DNA from: Actinoplanes sp. NBC_00393
GTDB taxonomy: Bacteria; Actinomycetota; Actinomycetes; Mycobacteriales; Micromonosporaceae
NCBI RefSeq assembly: GCF_036053395.1
Contig: NZ_CP107942.1
Span: forward strand, 3,810,501-3,874,500
DNA: 64,000 nt
Reading direction: 5' to 3'
Below are positions 26,289-33,973 of the stretch, piece by piece; position 1 is the stretch's first letter; each line of letters starts with the position of its first letter. The translations under genes were made by a program, and so were the position numbers. The notes under the pieces are model-generated. The model did not search any database. It saw only the letters and a program-made list of their open reading frames with translations, and was not told the origin of the DNA.

Positions 26289-27173
26289 GTGCGGCGTACG
26301 ATCATGATCATTGGTTTGGTGTGCGGCCTGCTGCTCGCCGGATGCGGCAAGGACGAACCCGCGGCGACGCCGGCGTCGCAGGCGCCGGCGGTGCAACCGG
26401 CGGCGGGCGACCATCAGCTCACCGTCGACGTCGGCGGCAAGCAGCGCAGCTTCCTGTTGCACGCCCCGCCGGGCTACACCGGCGACAAGCCGGTGCCGCT
26501 GGTCGTCGGCCTGCATTTCTTCCCGGGTTCCGGTGCGGCCCTGCGCGACATGATCGAGATGGACGCCAAGGCCGACGAGAACGGCTTCCTGGTCGCCTAC
26601 CCGGACGGCGTCGCCGGCGGGTTCAACGCGCTGATCTGCTGCGGCGCCGAGGACGACGTCGCCTTCCTCAAGGCGCTCACCGACCGGCTGATCGCCGACT
26701 GGCGGGTGGACCCCGACCGGGTGTACGCCACCGGCATCTCCAACGGCGCCGACATGAGCTTCCGGGCCGCGGTCGAGGCGACCGGCGTGTTCGCCGCGAT
26801 CGGCGCGGTCAGCGGCGGACTCGGCGGCCCCAAGATCCAGGACGCCGGCTTCGCGCCGCAGAAGCCGGTATCGGTGGTGACCATCATCGGCAAGCTGGAC
26901 CAGTACTACGACGTGTTCCAGGCCGGCCTGACCACGTGGCGAGACCGGCTCAAGTGCGAACCGGTCAAGACCCCACCGGTCGGCAAGAAGGGAGTCGAGC
27001 GGTCCAGCGCGACCTGCGCCGACGGCTCCGACCTGGACGTATACGTGGTCACCGACATGGGTCATTCCTGGCCCGGCGCGCAGAACGGGCAGATGGCTCT
27101 GAAGGACGCGCCGATCGTGGCCACCGACATCCTGTGGGACTTCTTCGAGGCCCATCCGCGCCTCGCAGGCTAG
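26289..27173 (+). CDS. LpqC/CE1-like esterase lipoprotein
   Basis: This is a 294-residue lipoprotein with lipobox LLAGC (Cys19), so it is anchored outside the membrane. It is an alpha/beta hydrolase of the polyhydroxybutyrate depolymerase/feruloyl esterase (CE1) group: nucleophile Ser151 in YATGISNGADMSF, His259 in MGHSWPG, and the likely acid Asp204 in GKLDQ. The two adjacent Cys118/Cys119 are a family feature. GTG 26289 is preceded by GAGGGA. Given the hemicellulases in the window, release of acyl or feruloyl groups from xylan is attractive, but hydrolysis of polyesters is equally possible. Its stop overlaps the stop of the convergent nuclease-like gene by 3 nt. Confidence 0.82.
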   Translation: MRRTIMIIGLVCGLLLAGCGKDEPAATPASQAPAVQPAAGDHQLTVDVGGKQRSFLLHAPPGYTGDKPVPLVVGLHFFPGSGAALRDMIEMDAKADENGFLVAYPDGVAGGFNALICCGAEDDVAFLKALTDRLIADWRVDPDRVYATGISNGADMSFRAAVEATGVFAAIGAVSGGLGGPKIQDAGFAPQKPVSVVTIIGKLDQYYDVFQAGLTTWRDRLKCEPVKTPPVGKKGVERSSATCADGSDLDVYVVTDMGHSWPGAQNGQMALKDAPIVATDILWDFFEAHPRLAG

Positions 27174-28093
27174 GGCAGCCGCAGGCGGGCCTGAACCGGC
27201 AGGTGATCGCTCGGGAACTGGGTCCCGTGCCGGTAGGTGTTCATCAGTGCGGCCAGGACGGTCACGTCCGGCGTGGTGAGGATCCAGTCGACACGCTTAC
27301 CGTCGGGGACCAGCGGCTGGTAGTTGTGGATCGTCGCGTACGCCGGGCCGCGACGGGGGGCGGCGATCCACGTGTCGCGCAGACCGGCCTGCTCGACCAG
27401 CAGGTGGTGGACCGAGCCGCTCGGCGCCGGGCTGTTGAAGTCGCCGGTCAGCACGACCGGCAGCGGGCCGAACGTGGCGAGCCGCTCAGTGATCAGCCGG
27501 GTGGCGTTGCGGCGGGCGACCTCGCTGACGTTGTCCAGGTGGGTGTTCACGGCGTAGAAGTCGCGGCCGGTCCGCAGGTCGGTGAAGATCGCCCAGGTCA
27601 CCATGCGGATCCGGAAGGCGCCCCAGCTGATCGACCCGGGCACCCCGGGTGTCTCGGAGAGCCAGAAGTTGCCGGACTCGCGCGGGGCCAGGCGGGTCTT
27701 GTCGAAGAAGATCGCCATGTGTTCACCGAGGTCGCCGCCCTCGCGGCCCTGCCCGATGAAGTCGTAGCCGGCGCCGAGGTCGTTCTCGATGTCGAGCAGC
27801 TGGGCGGGGAGGCCTTCCTGGGTGCCGATCAGATCCGGCTGCTCGGCCAGGAGCAGAGCCCGCATCGCTGGACGCCGTTGCGCCCAGGAGTGGGGTTCGA
27901 CGTCGGCGGCGTACCGGAGGTTGAAGGTCATCACCTCCAGATCGGCGGCCGCGGGTGGGCCGGCGAGCGCGTCCATCGCATTCGGCTCCTCCCGGACCGT
28001 GTCGCGGACACAAACGGTGAGGAGAGCCAGCAGGAGCAGCACGCGCGCAGCAACGGATCGAGCCCGGCGAGATCGCGCGCCGCTTACCGCCAT
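27170..28093 (-). CDS. secreted endonuclease/exonuclease/phosphatase-family protein
   Basis: This is a 307-residue EEP-superfamily metal-dependent hydrolase. Conserved elements appear in order: VMTFNLRYA, GTQEGLP (metal-ligand Glu), NTHLDN, LTGDFNSP, and the catalytic SDHLPV near the C terminus. All key residues are present. The first ~30 residues (Arg-rich, then RVLLLLALLTVCV) act as signal peptide or membrane anchor, so it works outside the cell. The substrate may be a nucleic acid, phosphosugar or phospholipid headgroup. It resembles the subgroup often annotated as extracellular nuclease/mannosyl-glycoprotein-type EEP. Confidence 0.88.
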   Translation of the reverse strand: MAVSGARSRRARSVAARVLLLLALLTVCVRDTVREEPNAMDALAGPPAAADLEVMTFNLRYAADVEPHSWAQRRPAMRALLLAEQPDLIGTQEGLPAQLLDIENDLGAGYDFIGQGREGGDLGEHMAIFFDKTRLAPRESGNFWLSETPGVPGSISWGAFRIRMVTWAIFTDLRTGRDFYAVNTHLDNVSEVARRNATRLITERLATFGPLPVVLTGDFNSPAPSGSVHHLLVEQAGLRDTWIAAPRRGPAYATIHNYQPLVPDGKRVDWILTTPDVTVLAALMNTYRHGTQFPSDHLPVQARLRLP

Positions 28094-28106
28094 GCACCGA
28101 CGATAG

Positions 28107-28883
28107 CTACCGCCGCTGCCAGAACACGTCCGGCAGGGCGGCCACCTCGCTACCGGAACGTTCCAGGTCCGCGGCCCACGGCAGCATCCGCCGGTAGGTC
28201 GGCTCACCGCCGTCGGCGAGCTGCCGGATCACCGCGACGTTGCGCTCGACACGGCCGAGCATCGCCTCGCGGATCGCGGTCCGGTCGCCGGTGTAGCCGT
28301 ACGCGTCGAGCAGCAGATGCAAGCGCCGGGACCGGTCGGCCGGATCCGGGAACCCGGCGGGCTCGGCGATCCGCGCCGTCAGCAGCGGCACCCAGGTCAG
28401 CGCGGTGAACGCCAGGTCGTCCTCGGGCCGCGCCGGGCTCGCGGTGTCCCAGTCGACGAAGCCGACCAGGGTGTCGTCGGCCCACACGACGTTCCACGGC
28501 GCGGCGTCGAGGTGGCCGATCAGCAGGTCCGGCTGCCAGGGCCGGCCGGTGAACCAGACCGCGTCGGCGGGCGGCCGGAAGGTGGTGGTCGCGTCGTGCA
28601 GCCGCCGCAGCCACCCACCGACCTGCCGCAGCGCGTCGTCGGAGCGCACCCACTGCGGCCACGGGCTGGTCTCGGCCAGGGTGCGGCCCGGCAGGAACGT
28701 CAGTCGCTCCCGGCCCTCATCGTCGAAGCCGCGGGCTCGGGGCGCGCCGGCGAACCCGTGATCCTCCAAGTGCCGCAGCACCGCGTGCACGGTCGGCGTC
28801 CACGGCTGCGGCGGGCGGCGAACCTCGTCGCCGACGCGCACGGCGCCGAACGTACGCCCGCCGGGTAGCTGTTGTTCCACCAT
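28107..28883 (-). CDS. aminoglycoside phosphotransferase-family kinase
   Basis: This is a 258-residue protein of the APH/choline kinase fold. The catalytic loop is IGHLDAAPWNVV (Asp as base, Asn as metal ligand) and the metal-binding Asp is in VGFVDWDTAS. Actinobacteria carry many such genes, and most phosphorylate small metabolites rather than drugs, so resistance should not be assumed. The ATG at 28883 gives an N terminus with the expected beta strands (FGAVRVGDEVRRP). It lies 13 nt upstream of the secreted EEP-family gene on the same strand. Confidence 0.82.
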   Translation of the reverse strand: MVEQQLPGGRTFGAVRVGDEVRRPPQPWTPTVHAVLRHLEDHGFAGAPRARGFDDEGRERLTFLPGRTLAETSPWPQWVRSDDALRQVGGWLRRLHDATTTFRPPADAVWFTGRPWQPDLLIGHLDAAPWNVVWADDTLVGFVDWDTASPARPEDDLAFTALTWVPLLTARIAEPAGFPDPADRSRRLHLLLDAYGYTGDRTAIREAMLGRVERNVAVIRQLADGGEPTYRRMLPWAADLERSGSEVAALPDVFWQRR

Positions 28884-28938
28884 GCCCGCGTTCTATCGCC
28901 TGGGAAGGTGTGATCGCGACCGAATAACATCGGGCGCC

Positions 28939-29613
28939 GTGTCGATCGTCGGAATGGATGCGCAAGTCCCGGCCGGCCGGGTCGTCGTCGTCATCGACGT
29001 GATCCGGGCCTTCACCACCGCCGCTGTCGCCTTCGAGCGTGGTGCCGCAGAGATCGCCTGTGCGCCGTCACTCGAGGTCGCCCGCAGTCTGCGGCGGCGG
29101 CACCCGGACCGTCTTCTGGTCGGCGAGAGCGGCGGGCTGAGGCCGGCCGACTTCGATTTCGGGAACTCGCCGTTCGATCTGTCGACGGCGAGCCTCGACG
29201 GCCGGCGTCTGATCCAGGCGACCTCGAACGGTACGCGTGGACTCGTCCGATGCCCGGATCCCGCGGCGGTGCTCGCGGTGTCCGCGGTGAACGTCACCGC
29301 CACCGCGCGATGGATCGAACGCCACGACGGTAGGACTCCGCGCACGATCATCTGCACCGGCTCGACCGCCGAGGACCGGGCCTGCGCGCGGCATCTGACC
29401 GGCCTGCTCGACGGAACCGCCCCGCGGCGCGCCGACCTGATTGCGGGCATCATGGCCGGCGCTGCCGAGCATGCCCGCGACTATGCACGGCTGCCGCCGG
29501 CCGAACGCGTCGACCTGTCGGACGACGTCCGCCTCTGCTGCGACGTCGACCGGGCCGATTTCGCGATGGTCGGCGAACTGCGCGACGACCACGTCGTCCT
29601 CACGCTCGCGTGA
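28939..29613 (+). CDS. 2-phosphosulfolactate phosphatase-like (ComB) protein
   Basis: This is a 224-residue ComB-family protein. The family signature VVVIDVIRAFTTAAVAFERGA near the N terminus supplies the acidic metal ligands, and LIQATSNGTRGLV plus an ICTGSTAEDRACARHL segment follow as in ComB. In methanogens ComB takes part in coenzyme M synthesis; in actinobacteria the substrate is unknown. GTG 28939 is the likely start; ATG 28954 is an alternative. The gene is divergent from the phosphotransferase gene, and its last bases overlap the 3' end of the decayed SDR gene on the other strand. Confidence 0.8.
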   Translation: MSIVGMDAQVPAGRVVVVIDVIRAFTTAAVAFERGAAEIACAPSLEVARSLRRRHPDRLLVGESGGLRPADFDFGNSPFDLSTASLDGRRLIQATSNGTRGLVRCPDPAAVLAVSAVNVTATARWIERHDGRTPRTIICTGSTAEDRACARHLTGLLDGTAPRRADLIAGIMAGAAEHARDYARLPPAERVDLSDDVRLCCDVDRADFAMVGELRDDHVVLTLA

Positions 29614-30105
29614 CAGTGGGTCCGGGACCGGCGTGGGGCGCGCGGGCCGCGGAGGAGCCGTCCCGCAGGATCTCGCCGGTCAGGTTGCCGTTGGCGCCGG
29701 AACCGAGGAACACGACCAGCTTGGCGACGTCGTCCGGCGTCGACAGGCGGCGCGTCGGTGTGCCCGCGGCGAGCCGGTCGATGATCGGCTGCGGGATGTC
29801 CGGGCGCCGCTCGGTGAGGGTGAAGCCGGGTGCGACGACGTTGACCAGGATGCCGTCGCGGCCGCCCTGCCAGGCCAGGCTGCGGGCCAGGCCGTGCAGG
29901 CCGGACTTGGCGGTGCCGTAGGGTCCCGGCCCTCTCCCCCGGCCTCGGTGATCGCGGCGACCACCGCCGCGGCGCTGCGCTCGTCCTTGCGGTAGGTGAT
30001 CGCCACCTTGGCGCCCTCCCGGGCGAAGGCGACCGCGGTGGCGGCGCCGATCCCGGCGGACCCGCCGGTGACCAGGACGACACGTTGCTGCAGACCGGTA
30101 TCCAT
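29600..30105 (-). pseudogene. short-chain dehydrogenase remnant (internal deletion and frameshift)
   Basis: The 5' part from ATG 30105 encodes a normal SDR N terminus (VVLVTGGSAGIGAATAVAFA, the NAD(P)-binding Rossmann motif) up to about TEAGGEG near 29935. The sequence then jumps, in another frame, to the active-site region GPYGTAKSGLHGLA and a normal C terminus (NVVAPGFTLTERRPDIPQ through GSGANGNLTGEIL) ending at 29600. About 80-90 middle residues, with the NNAG and catalytic Ser elements, are missing. The catalytic Tyr and Lys remain. No intact product can be made, so this is a decayed gene. A MarR remnant lies immediately upstream and divergent. Confidence 0.8.
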
Positions 30106-30107
30106 GG

Positions 30108-30437
30108 GTGTCGCGCCCCCGCAGTCAACTCGCGCTGGCCGGCGCCGTGCCGGTGGACAAGACGAAACTCGTCGCGATCCCGGACGAGCTGGAATCCGCA
30201 GGACTGGTCCGCCGCCGGCCGGATCCCCAGGACCGGCGGGCCCGGCTCGTGGAGACCACGCCGGCCGGACAGGCCGCACTCACCGCGGCCAGCACCGAGA
30301 TCCGTACGCTCGAGGCCGAACTGCTGACCGACCTCGACGCCGAACGTTTCCTCGACGCGCTGCAGCGCGTCACCGTCGTCCGTCTCGAGCAGCTGCGCGG
30401 CGGCGCACCCACCCCGGAGCCCGACAGCTGCGGCTGA
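30108..30437 (+). pseudogene. MarR-family regulator remnant, N-terminal truncated
   Basis: The 109 codons encode the second half of a MarR winged helix: VDKTKLVAIPDELESAGLV (recognition helix and following helix), the wing DPQDRRARLVETTPAG, and the C-terminal dimerisation helix. The N-terminal ~45 residues of a normal MarR protein are absent, and the reading frame opens only 2 nt from the divergent SDR remnant's start. A GTG at 30108 could start a fragment, but it would lack helices 1-2. The pair was probably a MarR-SDR divergent unit that has decayed by deletions. Confidence 0.65.
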
Positions 30438-30522
30438 CCGCGTTGTACCCTGTCGATCAGAATCACGCGTCTGTCGATGGCTCACGTGCGCCGCGAAGCA
30501 CGTCAAACATGATCTTCAAGAG

Positions 30523-31065
30523 TTGGAGCGTCTGCGCTCCCGCGCGGTGAAGCCCGCGATCCGGGTCCGGACCCCTCGAGAGATCCGGTCGGCCCGGCGC
30601 CCACGGCGGCACCGCTGCTGGGGGCATCTCGTCGCGGCATCCCTGTGGCCGATGCACGGCGCCAACCTCGGTACGCTGCTGCGCACCTGCGACGCCGTCG
30701 GGGCATGCCTGGCGGTGCCGCCGTTCGGCTGGGTGGACGAGGCCCTCGCCCGCGGGAACACGCTGCGACAGCCCGCCTGCGTGCACCGCGTCGGCAGTCC
30801 GCTGCGGTGGCTCGCCGATGAGCGCCGGGCGGGAGCGACCATCCTCGGCGTGGAACTCGCCGACGAAGCCGTCCGGCTCGCCGATCTGTCCGCCGCCCGC
30901 CGGCGGACGGTCATGGTTCTCGGGCACGAGGCAACCGGCATCCCGCCGGAGGCGCTCGACCTGCTCGACGGGGCGGTGGAGATCCCCATGGTCGGCACCG
31001 GCTCGAGTCTCAACGTCGCCGTCGCCGGATCGCTGGTGCTCTACAAGCTCGCCGGGCTGCTGTGA
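30523..31065 (+). CDS. SpoU/TrmH-family RNA methyltransferase
   Basis: This is a 180-residue SPOUT-class methyltransferase. The three family motifs are visible: motif 1 HGANLGTLLRTCDAVGA, motif 2 TVMVLGHEATGIP, and motif 3 IPMVGTGSSLNVAVAGSLVLY. These form the SAM-binding trefoil knot. It lacks a separate RNA-binding N-terminal domain, so the RNA target (tRNA or rRNA 2'-O-ribose) is unclear. The start is uncertain: TTG 30523 gives a basic leader, GTG 30547 is the alternative. No strong ribosome site is present. Confidence 0.87.
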   Translation: MERLRSRAVKPAIRVRTPREIRSARRPRRHRCWGHLVAASLWPMHGANLGTLLRTCDAVGACLAVPPFGWVDEALARGNTLRQPACVHRVGSPLRWLADERRAGATILGVELADEAVRLADLSAARRRTVMVLGHEATGIPPEALDLLDGAVEIPMVGTGSSLNVAVAGSLVLYKLAGLL

Positions 31066-31104
31066 CGGCTGTCCTCATCGGACTTGGCGGCCTAGGCTGG
31101 GGCC

Positions 31105-31872
31105 GTGGCCAGCGACGAGCCCTCAGTCCCGCACACCGCACGGATCTGGAACTACCTGCTCGGCGGCACGGACAACTTCGCCGTGGACCGGGCGGTTGCC
31201 GAACAGGTCCTGCTCGGCCAGCCCGTCCTGGCCGAGAACGCCCGGCTCAGCCGCGCCTACCTCACCCGGGTGGTGCGCTACCTGGCCGGCCAGGCGGGCG
31301 TACGGCAGTTCCTCGACATCGGCGCCGGGCTGCCGACCGCCGACAACACGCACGAGGTCGCCCAGTCCGTGGCACCGGACAGCCGCATCGTCTACGTCGA
31401 CAACGATCCGCTGGTCCTCACCCAGGGCCGCGCGCTGCTGACCAGCCACCCGGACGGCGCCACGGCCTACGTCGACGGCAGCCTGTACGACATGGCGCAC
31501 GTCCTGCGCGAAGCGGCCCGCACGCTCGACTTCGATCAGCCGGTGGCGGTGCTGTTCATGGGCGTCCTCGGCCACGTCGAGGACGACGGCGAAGCGCAAG
31601 GCCTGGTCCGCGCGGCGCTGGACGCGGTGCCGTCCGGCAGCTACCTGGCCATCTGCGACAGCACCGACAACACCCCCGAGGTCGTCGAAGCCGCCCGCAT
31701 CTGGAACGAGTCGGCCGCACTGCCCTACCACCTGCGCAGCCCGGCGCGCCTGGCCCGATTCTTCGAAGGGCTCGAGCTGGTCGATCCCGGGCTGGTCTCG
31801 GTGACCCGGTGGCACCCGGACACCGATCTTCAGGACATCGACCAGTACGGCGCCGTCGGCCGCAAACCCTAG
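31105..31872 (+). CDS. SAM-dependent methyltransferase, DUF574 family
   Basis: This is a 255-residue class I methyltransferase of the actinobacterium-specific DUF574 (Methyltransf_19) family. Typical signatures are ARIWNYLLGGTDNFAVDR at the N terminus, the SAM site FLDIGAGLPTADNTHEVAQ, and VYVDNDPLVLTQGRALL, with VLFMGVLGHV later. GTG 31105 is preceded by a weak GGGG. Genomes of Streptomyces and Micromonosporaceae carry dozens of paralogues with unknown substrates; another is truncated at the right edge of this window. The ending almost touches a small convergent gene. Confidence 0.92.
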   Translation: MASDEPSVPHTARIWNYLLGGTDNFAVDRAVAEQVLLGQPVLAENARLSRAYLTRVVRYLAGQAGVRQFLDIGAGLPTADNTHEVAQSVAPDSRIVYVDNDPLVLTQGRALLTSHPDGATAYVDGSLYDMAHVLREAARTLDFDQPVAVLFMGVLGHVEDDGEAQGLVRAALDAVPSGSYLAICDSTDNTPEVVEAARIWNESAALPYHLRSPARLARFFEGLELVDPGLVSVTRWHPDTDLQDIDQYGAVGRKP

Positions 31873-31974
31873 CTACTTCCGCCGACCTGCCCTGCTGACG
31901 GCCACCGCCACTCCGAAGATCACCAGCACGACGATGAGACAGATGAACAGATGCCACGGCCGGATCGCGCCCAT
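31873..31974 (-). CDS. 33-residue membrane protein with TatA-like N terminus
   Basis: This very short gene encodes a protein starting MGAIRPWHLFICLIVVLVIF and ending with a basic SRAGRRK tail. The GxxxPWH start followed by one hydrophobic helix is like TatA, but the amphipathic helix and acidic tail of TatA are missing. A single-pass membrane microprotein is the simplest reading. The start is ATG 31974 with a weak AGG site, and the stop lies one base beyond the stop of the convergent methyltransferase gene. Without comparative data its coding status is probable, not certain. Confidence 0.5.
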   Translation of the reverse strand: MGAIRPWHLFICLIVVLVIFGVAVAVSRAGRRK

Positions 31975-32013
31975 GCCTGCGGACCGTACCGGAAACCGTC
32001 AACCGCCGGGGGA

Positions 32014-32505
32014 CTAAAGGCGCGTGCGGTGACGAAGCCACAGCGCGTACGCCGCCATCGCGAGGCAGGCCGCGGCGGCCAGGGCCACTGTCTGCAGGAG
32101 GCGATCGCCGGCGGCCGCATCGCACAACAGCCGGAATTCCGCCAGGGTGGAACCGGCCGGACGATTCCGGCCGGCCAGCGTCCCGCAGGTGTCGAACGAC
32201 CAGCCCTCGGCCAGGAACGGCTGCGTGGCCAGCCGCGCAGCCGGCGTCAACAGCAGGGCGCCGACCGCGGATCGGCGGATCCACTGTCCGAGCGACGCCG
32301 GGGTGGAGGTGGCCCACCGGATCAGTGCGGCGAGCGCTACACCGCCGGCCAGCACGATGGCGGTGCCGAGCGTGGCCACCACGAGGCCGGGCGACGGCCC
32401 GCGAAGCCCGAGGTAGCCGGCGATCGCGGTGAACACCACCCCGGTCACTCCCACTGCCAGCGCCGCGCTACGGCCTTTGGGCGGCGCCTCAGGATGGGCA
32501 AGCAC
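32014..32505 (-). CDS. hypothetical four-helix membrane protein
   Basis: This is a 163-residue protein with about four hydrophobic segments (near residues 13-33, 40-63, 78-95 and 130-155). A loop before the last helix contains two cysteines (FDTCGTLAGRNRP and LLCDAAAG). The GTG 32505 start has GGAG ~7 nt upstream. The order of helices and an Arg-rich C-terminal end (LWLRHRTRL) suggest the C terminus is cytoplasmic. I do not recognise the family. It lies between the small TatA-like gene and the sugar-nucleotide reductase-like gene on the same strand. Confidence 0.65.
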   Translation of the reverse strand: MLAHPEAPPKGRSAALAVGVTGVVFTAIAGYLGLRGPSPGLVVATLGTAIVLAGGVALAALIRWATSTPASLGQWIRRSAVGALLLTPAARLATQPFLAEGWSFDTCGTLAGRNRPAGSTLAEFRLLCDAAAGDRLLQTVALAAAACLAMAAYALWLRHRTRL

Positions 32506-32552
32506 GGGAGCTCCAACAGTCTCGGTCGGTGTGGGCCCCGAAGAGTATCTGG

Positions 32553-33383
32553 TCAGTGATCAAGCTCGGTGGCGAGGAACTCGCGTGCGCCCCGTAGCCT
32601 GGTCTTCAGCCTGGCCTGCGTCATGCCGCAGTCCAGGCGTACGTCCAGCGGCCCCTCCGTCCGGAGACCGCCCGGCAGTTCGGCGCCGTCGAGGCCGTCA
32701 CGGCGAGCGATGAGCACCCCGAGTTCATGACGGCTCAGGGCGTCAGCCCCAGCGAGGTGGTGGATACCCGAGTACCGGGACCGAGCGAGCTCCAACAGCC
32801 CAGACGCAAGATCAGTGACGTGTACGGGGCACCGGACATCGTTGGTGAAAAGAACTCCCCTCGTCGTGCCCGCCGCGAGCGCATGCACGTACCTCTCATG
32901 CTGAGAATCCCCACCTCCAATGATCAGCGAGGTGCGGGCGATGACGGCATCGGGAGCGAGACCCTTGACCGCGGTCTCCGCCGCGGCTTTGGCCGCGCCG
33001 TACGGCGTTGTGGGATCGGGCGAGCAGGTCTCGTCATAGCTGCTGGCCCGCCCCGAGAAGATCGCATCGCTGGACACGTGCACCAGGCGCGCTGCGGCGC
33101 AGGCCGCGGCCGCCGCAACGTGCATCGCGCCGTCTGCGGTGGTCACCCAGTCAGCCTGCCGAAACGCCGCGTTGATGATCGCAGCCGGCCGGACCTGCTG
33201 AATCAGATCCATGACCTCGTCACGGTTCCTGATGTCGAGCGGCCGCCACTGCACGCCGGCGATGGCGGGGACACGGCGGTGATACGTCGCCAGGACACGA
33301 GCGCCCGCGCGCCGCGCCTGCCTCGTGGTCTCCTGGCCGAGGAGCCCGCTGCCACCGATCACGACAAGATCCATCCCAGTCAC
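32553..33383 (-). CDS. RmlD-like sugar nucleotide / NAD-dependent reductase
   Basis: This is a 276-residue extended-SDR protein of the RmlD (dTDP-4-dehydrorhamnose reductase) type. The NAD(P)-binding motif is VVIGGSGLLGQ, the acidic contact is PLDIRNRDEV, the active site is the VSSDAIFSG segment followed by YGAAK (Tyr and Lys), and a C-terminal region (HLAGADALSRHELGVLIARR) matches the substrate domain. The start is GTG 33383 or ATG 33374. No other rhamnose pathway genes are nearby, so it may act on another nucleotide sugar or as an epimerase-like reductase. Confidence 0.82.
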   Translation of the reverse strand: MTGMDLVVIGGSGLLGQETTRQARRAGARVLATYHRRVPAIAGVQWRPLDIRNRDEVMDLIQQVRPAAIINAAFRQADWVTTADGAMHVAAAAACAAARLVHVSSDAIFSGRASSYDETCSPDPTTPYGAAKAAAETAVKGLAPDAVIARTSLIIGGGDSQHERYVHALAAGTTRGVLFTNDVRCPVHVTDLASGLLELARSRYSGIHHLAGADALSRHELGVLIARRDGLDGAELPGGLRTEGPLDVRLDCGMTQARLKTRLRGAREFLATELDH

Positions 33384-33409
33384 GCTAGTGCCCGCACGGC
33401 TCTCGGGAA

Positions 33410-33446
33410 CTCAGGGTGAGGCACGCTGCCGTGTCCTCACCCTGAG
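33410..33446 (-). terminator. strong hairpin ending the hydrolase-MFS-decarboxylase operon
   Basis: CTCAGGGTGAGG (33410-33421) and CCTCACCCTGAG (33435-33446) form a perfect 12-bp stem, extended by CAC/GTG inside. It starts 13 nt after the stop codon of the carboxymuconolactone decarboxylase-like gene on the minus strand and also lies past the neighbouring gene's start region, so it isolates the two units. Confidence 0.8.
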
Positions 33447-33458
33447 ACCGATCGAGTG

Positions 33459-33941
33459 CTACTGCCTCCACTGCTGCGCCGGCGACACGCCGGGCAGCGG
33501 CTTGCCGATGACGGCCAGCGGGATGAAGAAGCAGACCTGGCCGATGGCCATGATCAGCGTGGTGAGGGCCTTGTCGTCGTATTGGGTGCTCGCGCGGGCG
33601 TACAGATCATCGCTGACGCGTTCCCCTGACGGGTTGGCGGTGAGGACGGCCTCGACCAGCGCCAGCGCGACGCGCTCAGCGTCGGTGAAGCAGGCAGCGT
33701 CACGCCAGGACGCGACGGCGGTGATGCGCTCCTCGGTCTCGCCGGCCTTGCGGAGGTTCCCGGTGTGCAGGGTGGTCAGGTAGGTGTTGCCGGCGATCTG
33801 CCCGGCCCGGAGCTGGAGCATGCTGATGGTGGTCGGCGCAACGGAACCGTTGCCGGTGGCCTTGAACAGCGCGCCGCCGATCTCACCCAGCTCGGGGACC
33901 AGGAGCATGGGGTTGGGCAGACGGGACTGGAGTTCCTGCAT
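33459..33941 (-). CDS. carboxymuconolactone decarboxylase/AhpD-like protein without the Cys pair
   Basis: This is a 160-residue all-alpha protein of the CMD family. The family core normally reads xGCxYCxxxH; here it is AGQIAGNTYLTTLHTGNLRK, so both Cys are replaced (Asn52, Leu55) while His59 and the following AGETEERI element are kept. Thiol-based peroxidase chemistry is therefore unlikely; a non-redox or inactive role is more likely. ATG 33941 is chosen for its AGAGGAA site, although an ATG at 33977 overlaps the MFS stop. It is the third gene of an operon headed by a serine hydrolase and controlled, by inference, from an ECF41-type promoter. Confidence 0.8.
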   Translation of the reverse strand: MQELQSRLPNPMLLVPELGEIGGALFKATGNGSVAPTTISMLQLRAGQIAGNTYLTTLHTGNLRKAGETEERITAVASWRDAACFTDAERVALALVEAVLTANPSGERVSDDLYARASTQYDDKALTTLIMAIGQVCFFIPLAVIGKPLPGVSPAQQWRQ

Positions 33942-33973
33942 GGTGGCGTTCCTCTCGGATTCCGGTTGGGGTG

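Noticed and set aside
28107..28883. Calling the APH-family gene an aminoglycoside-resistance gene.
   Set aside because: Motifs show the fold only; actinobacterial paralogues mostly use other substrates.
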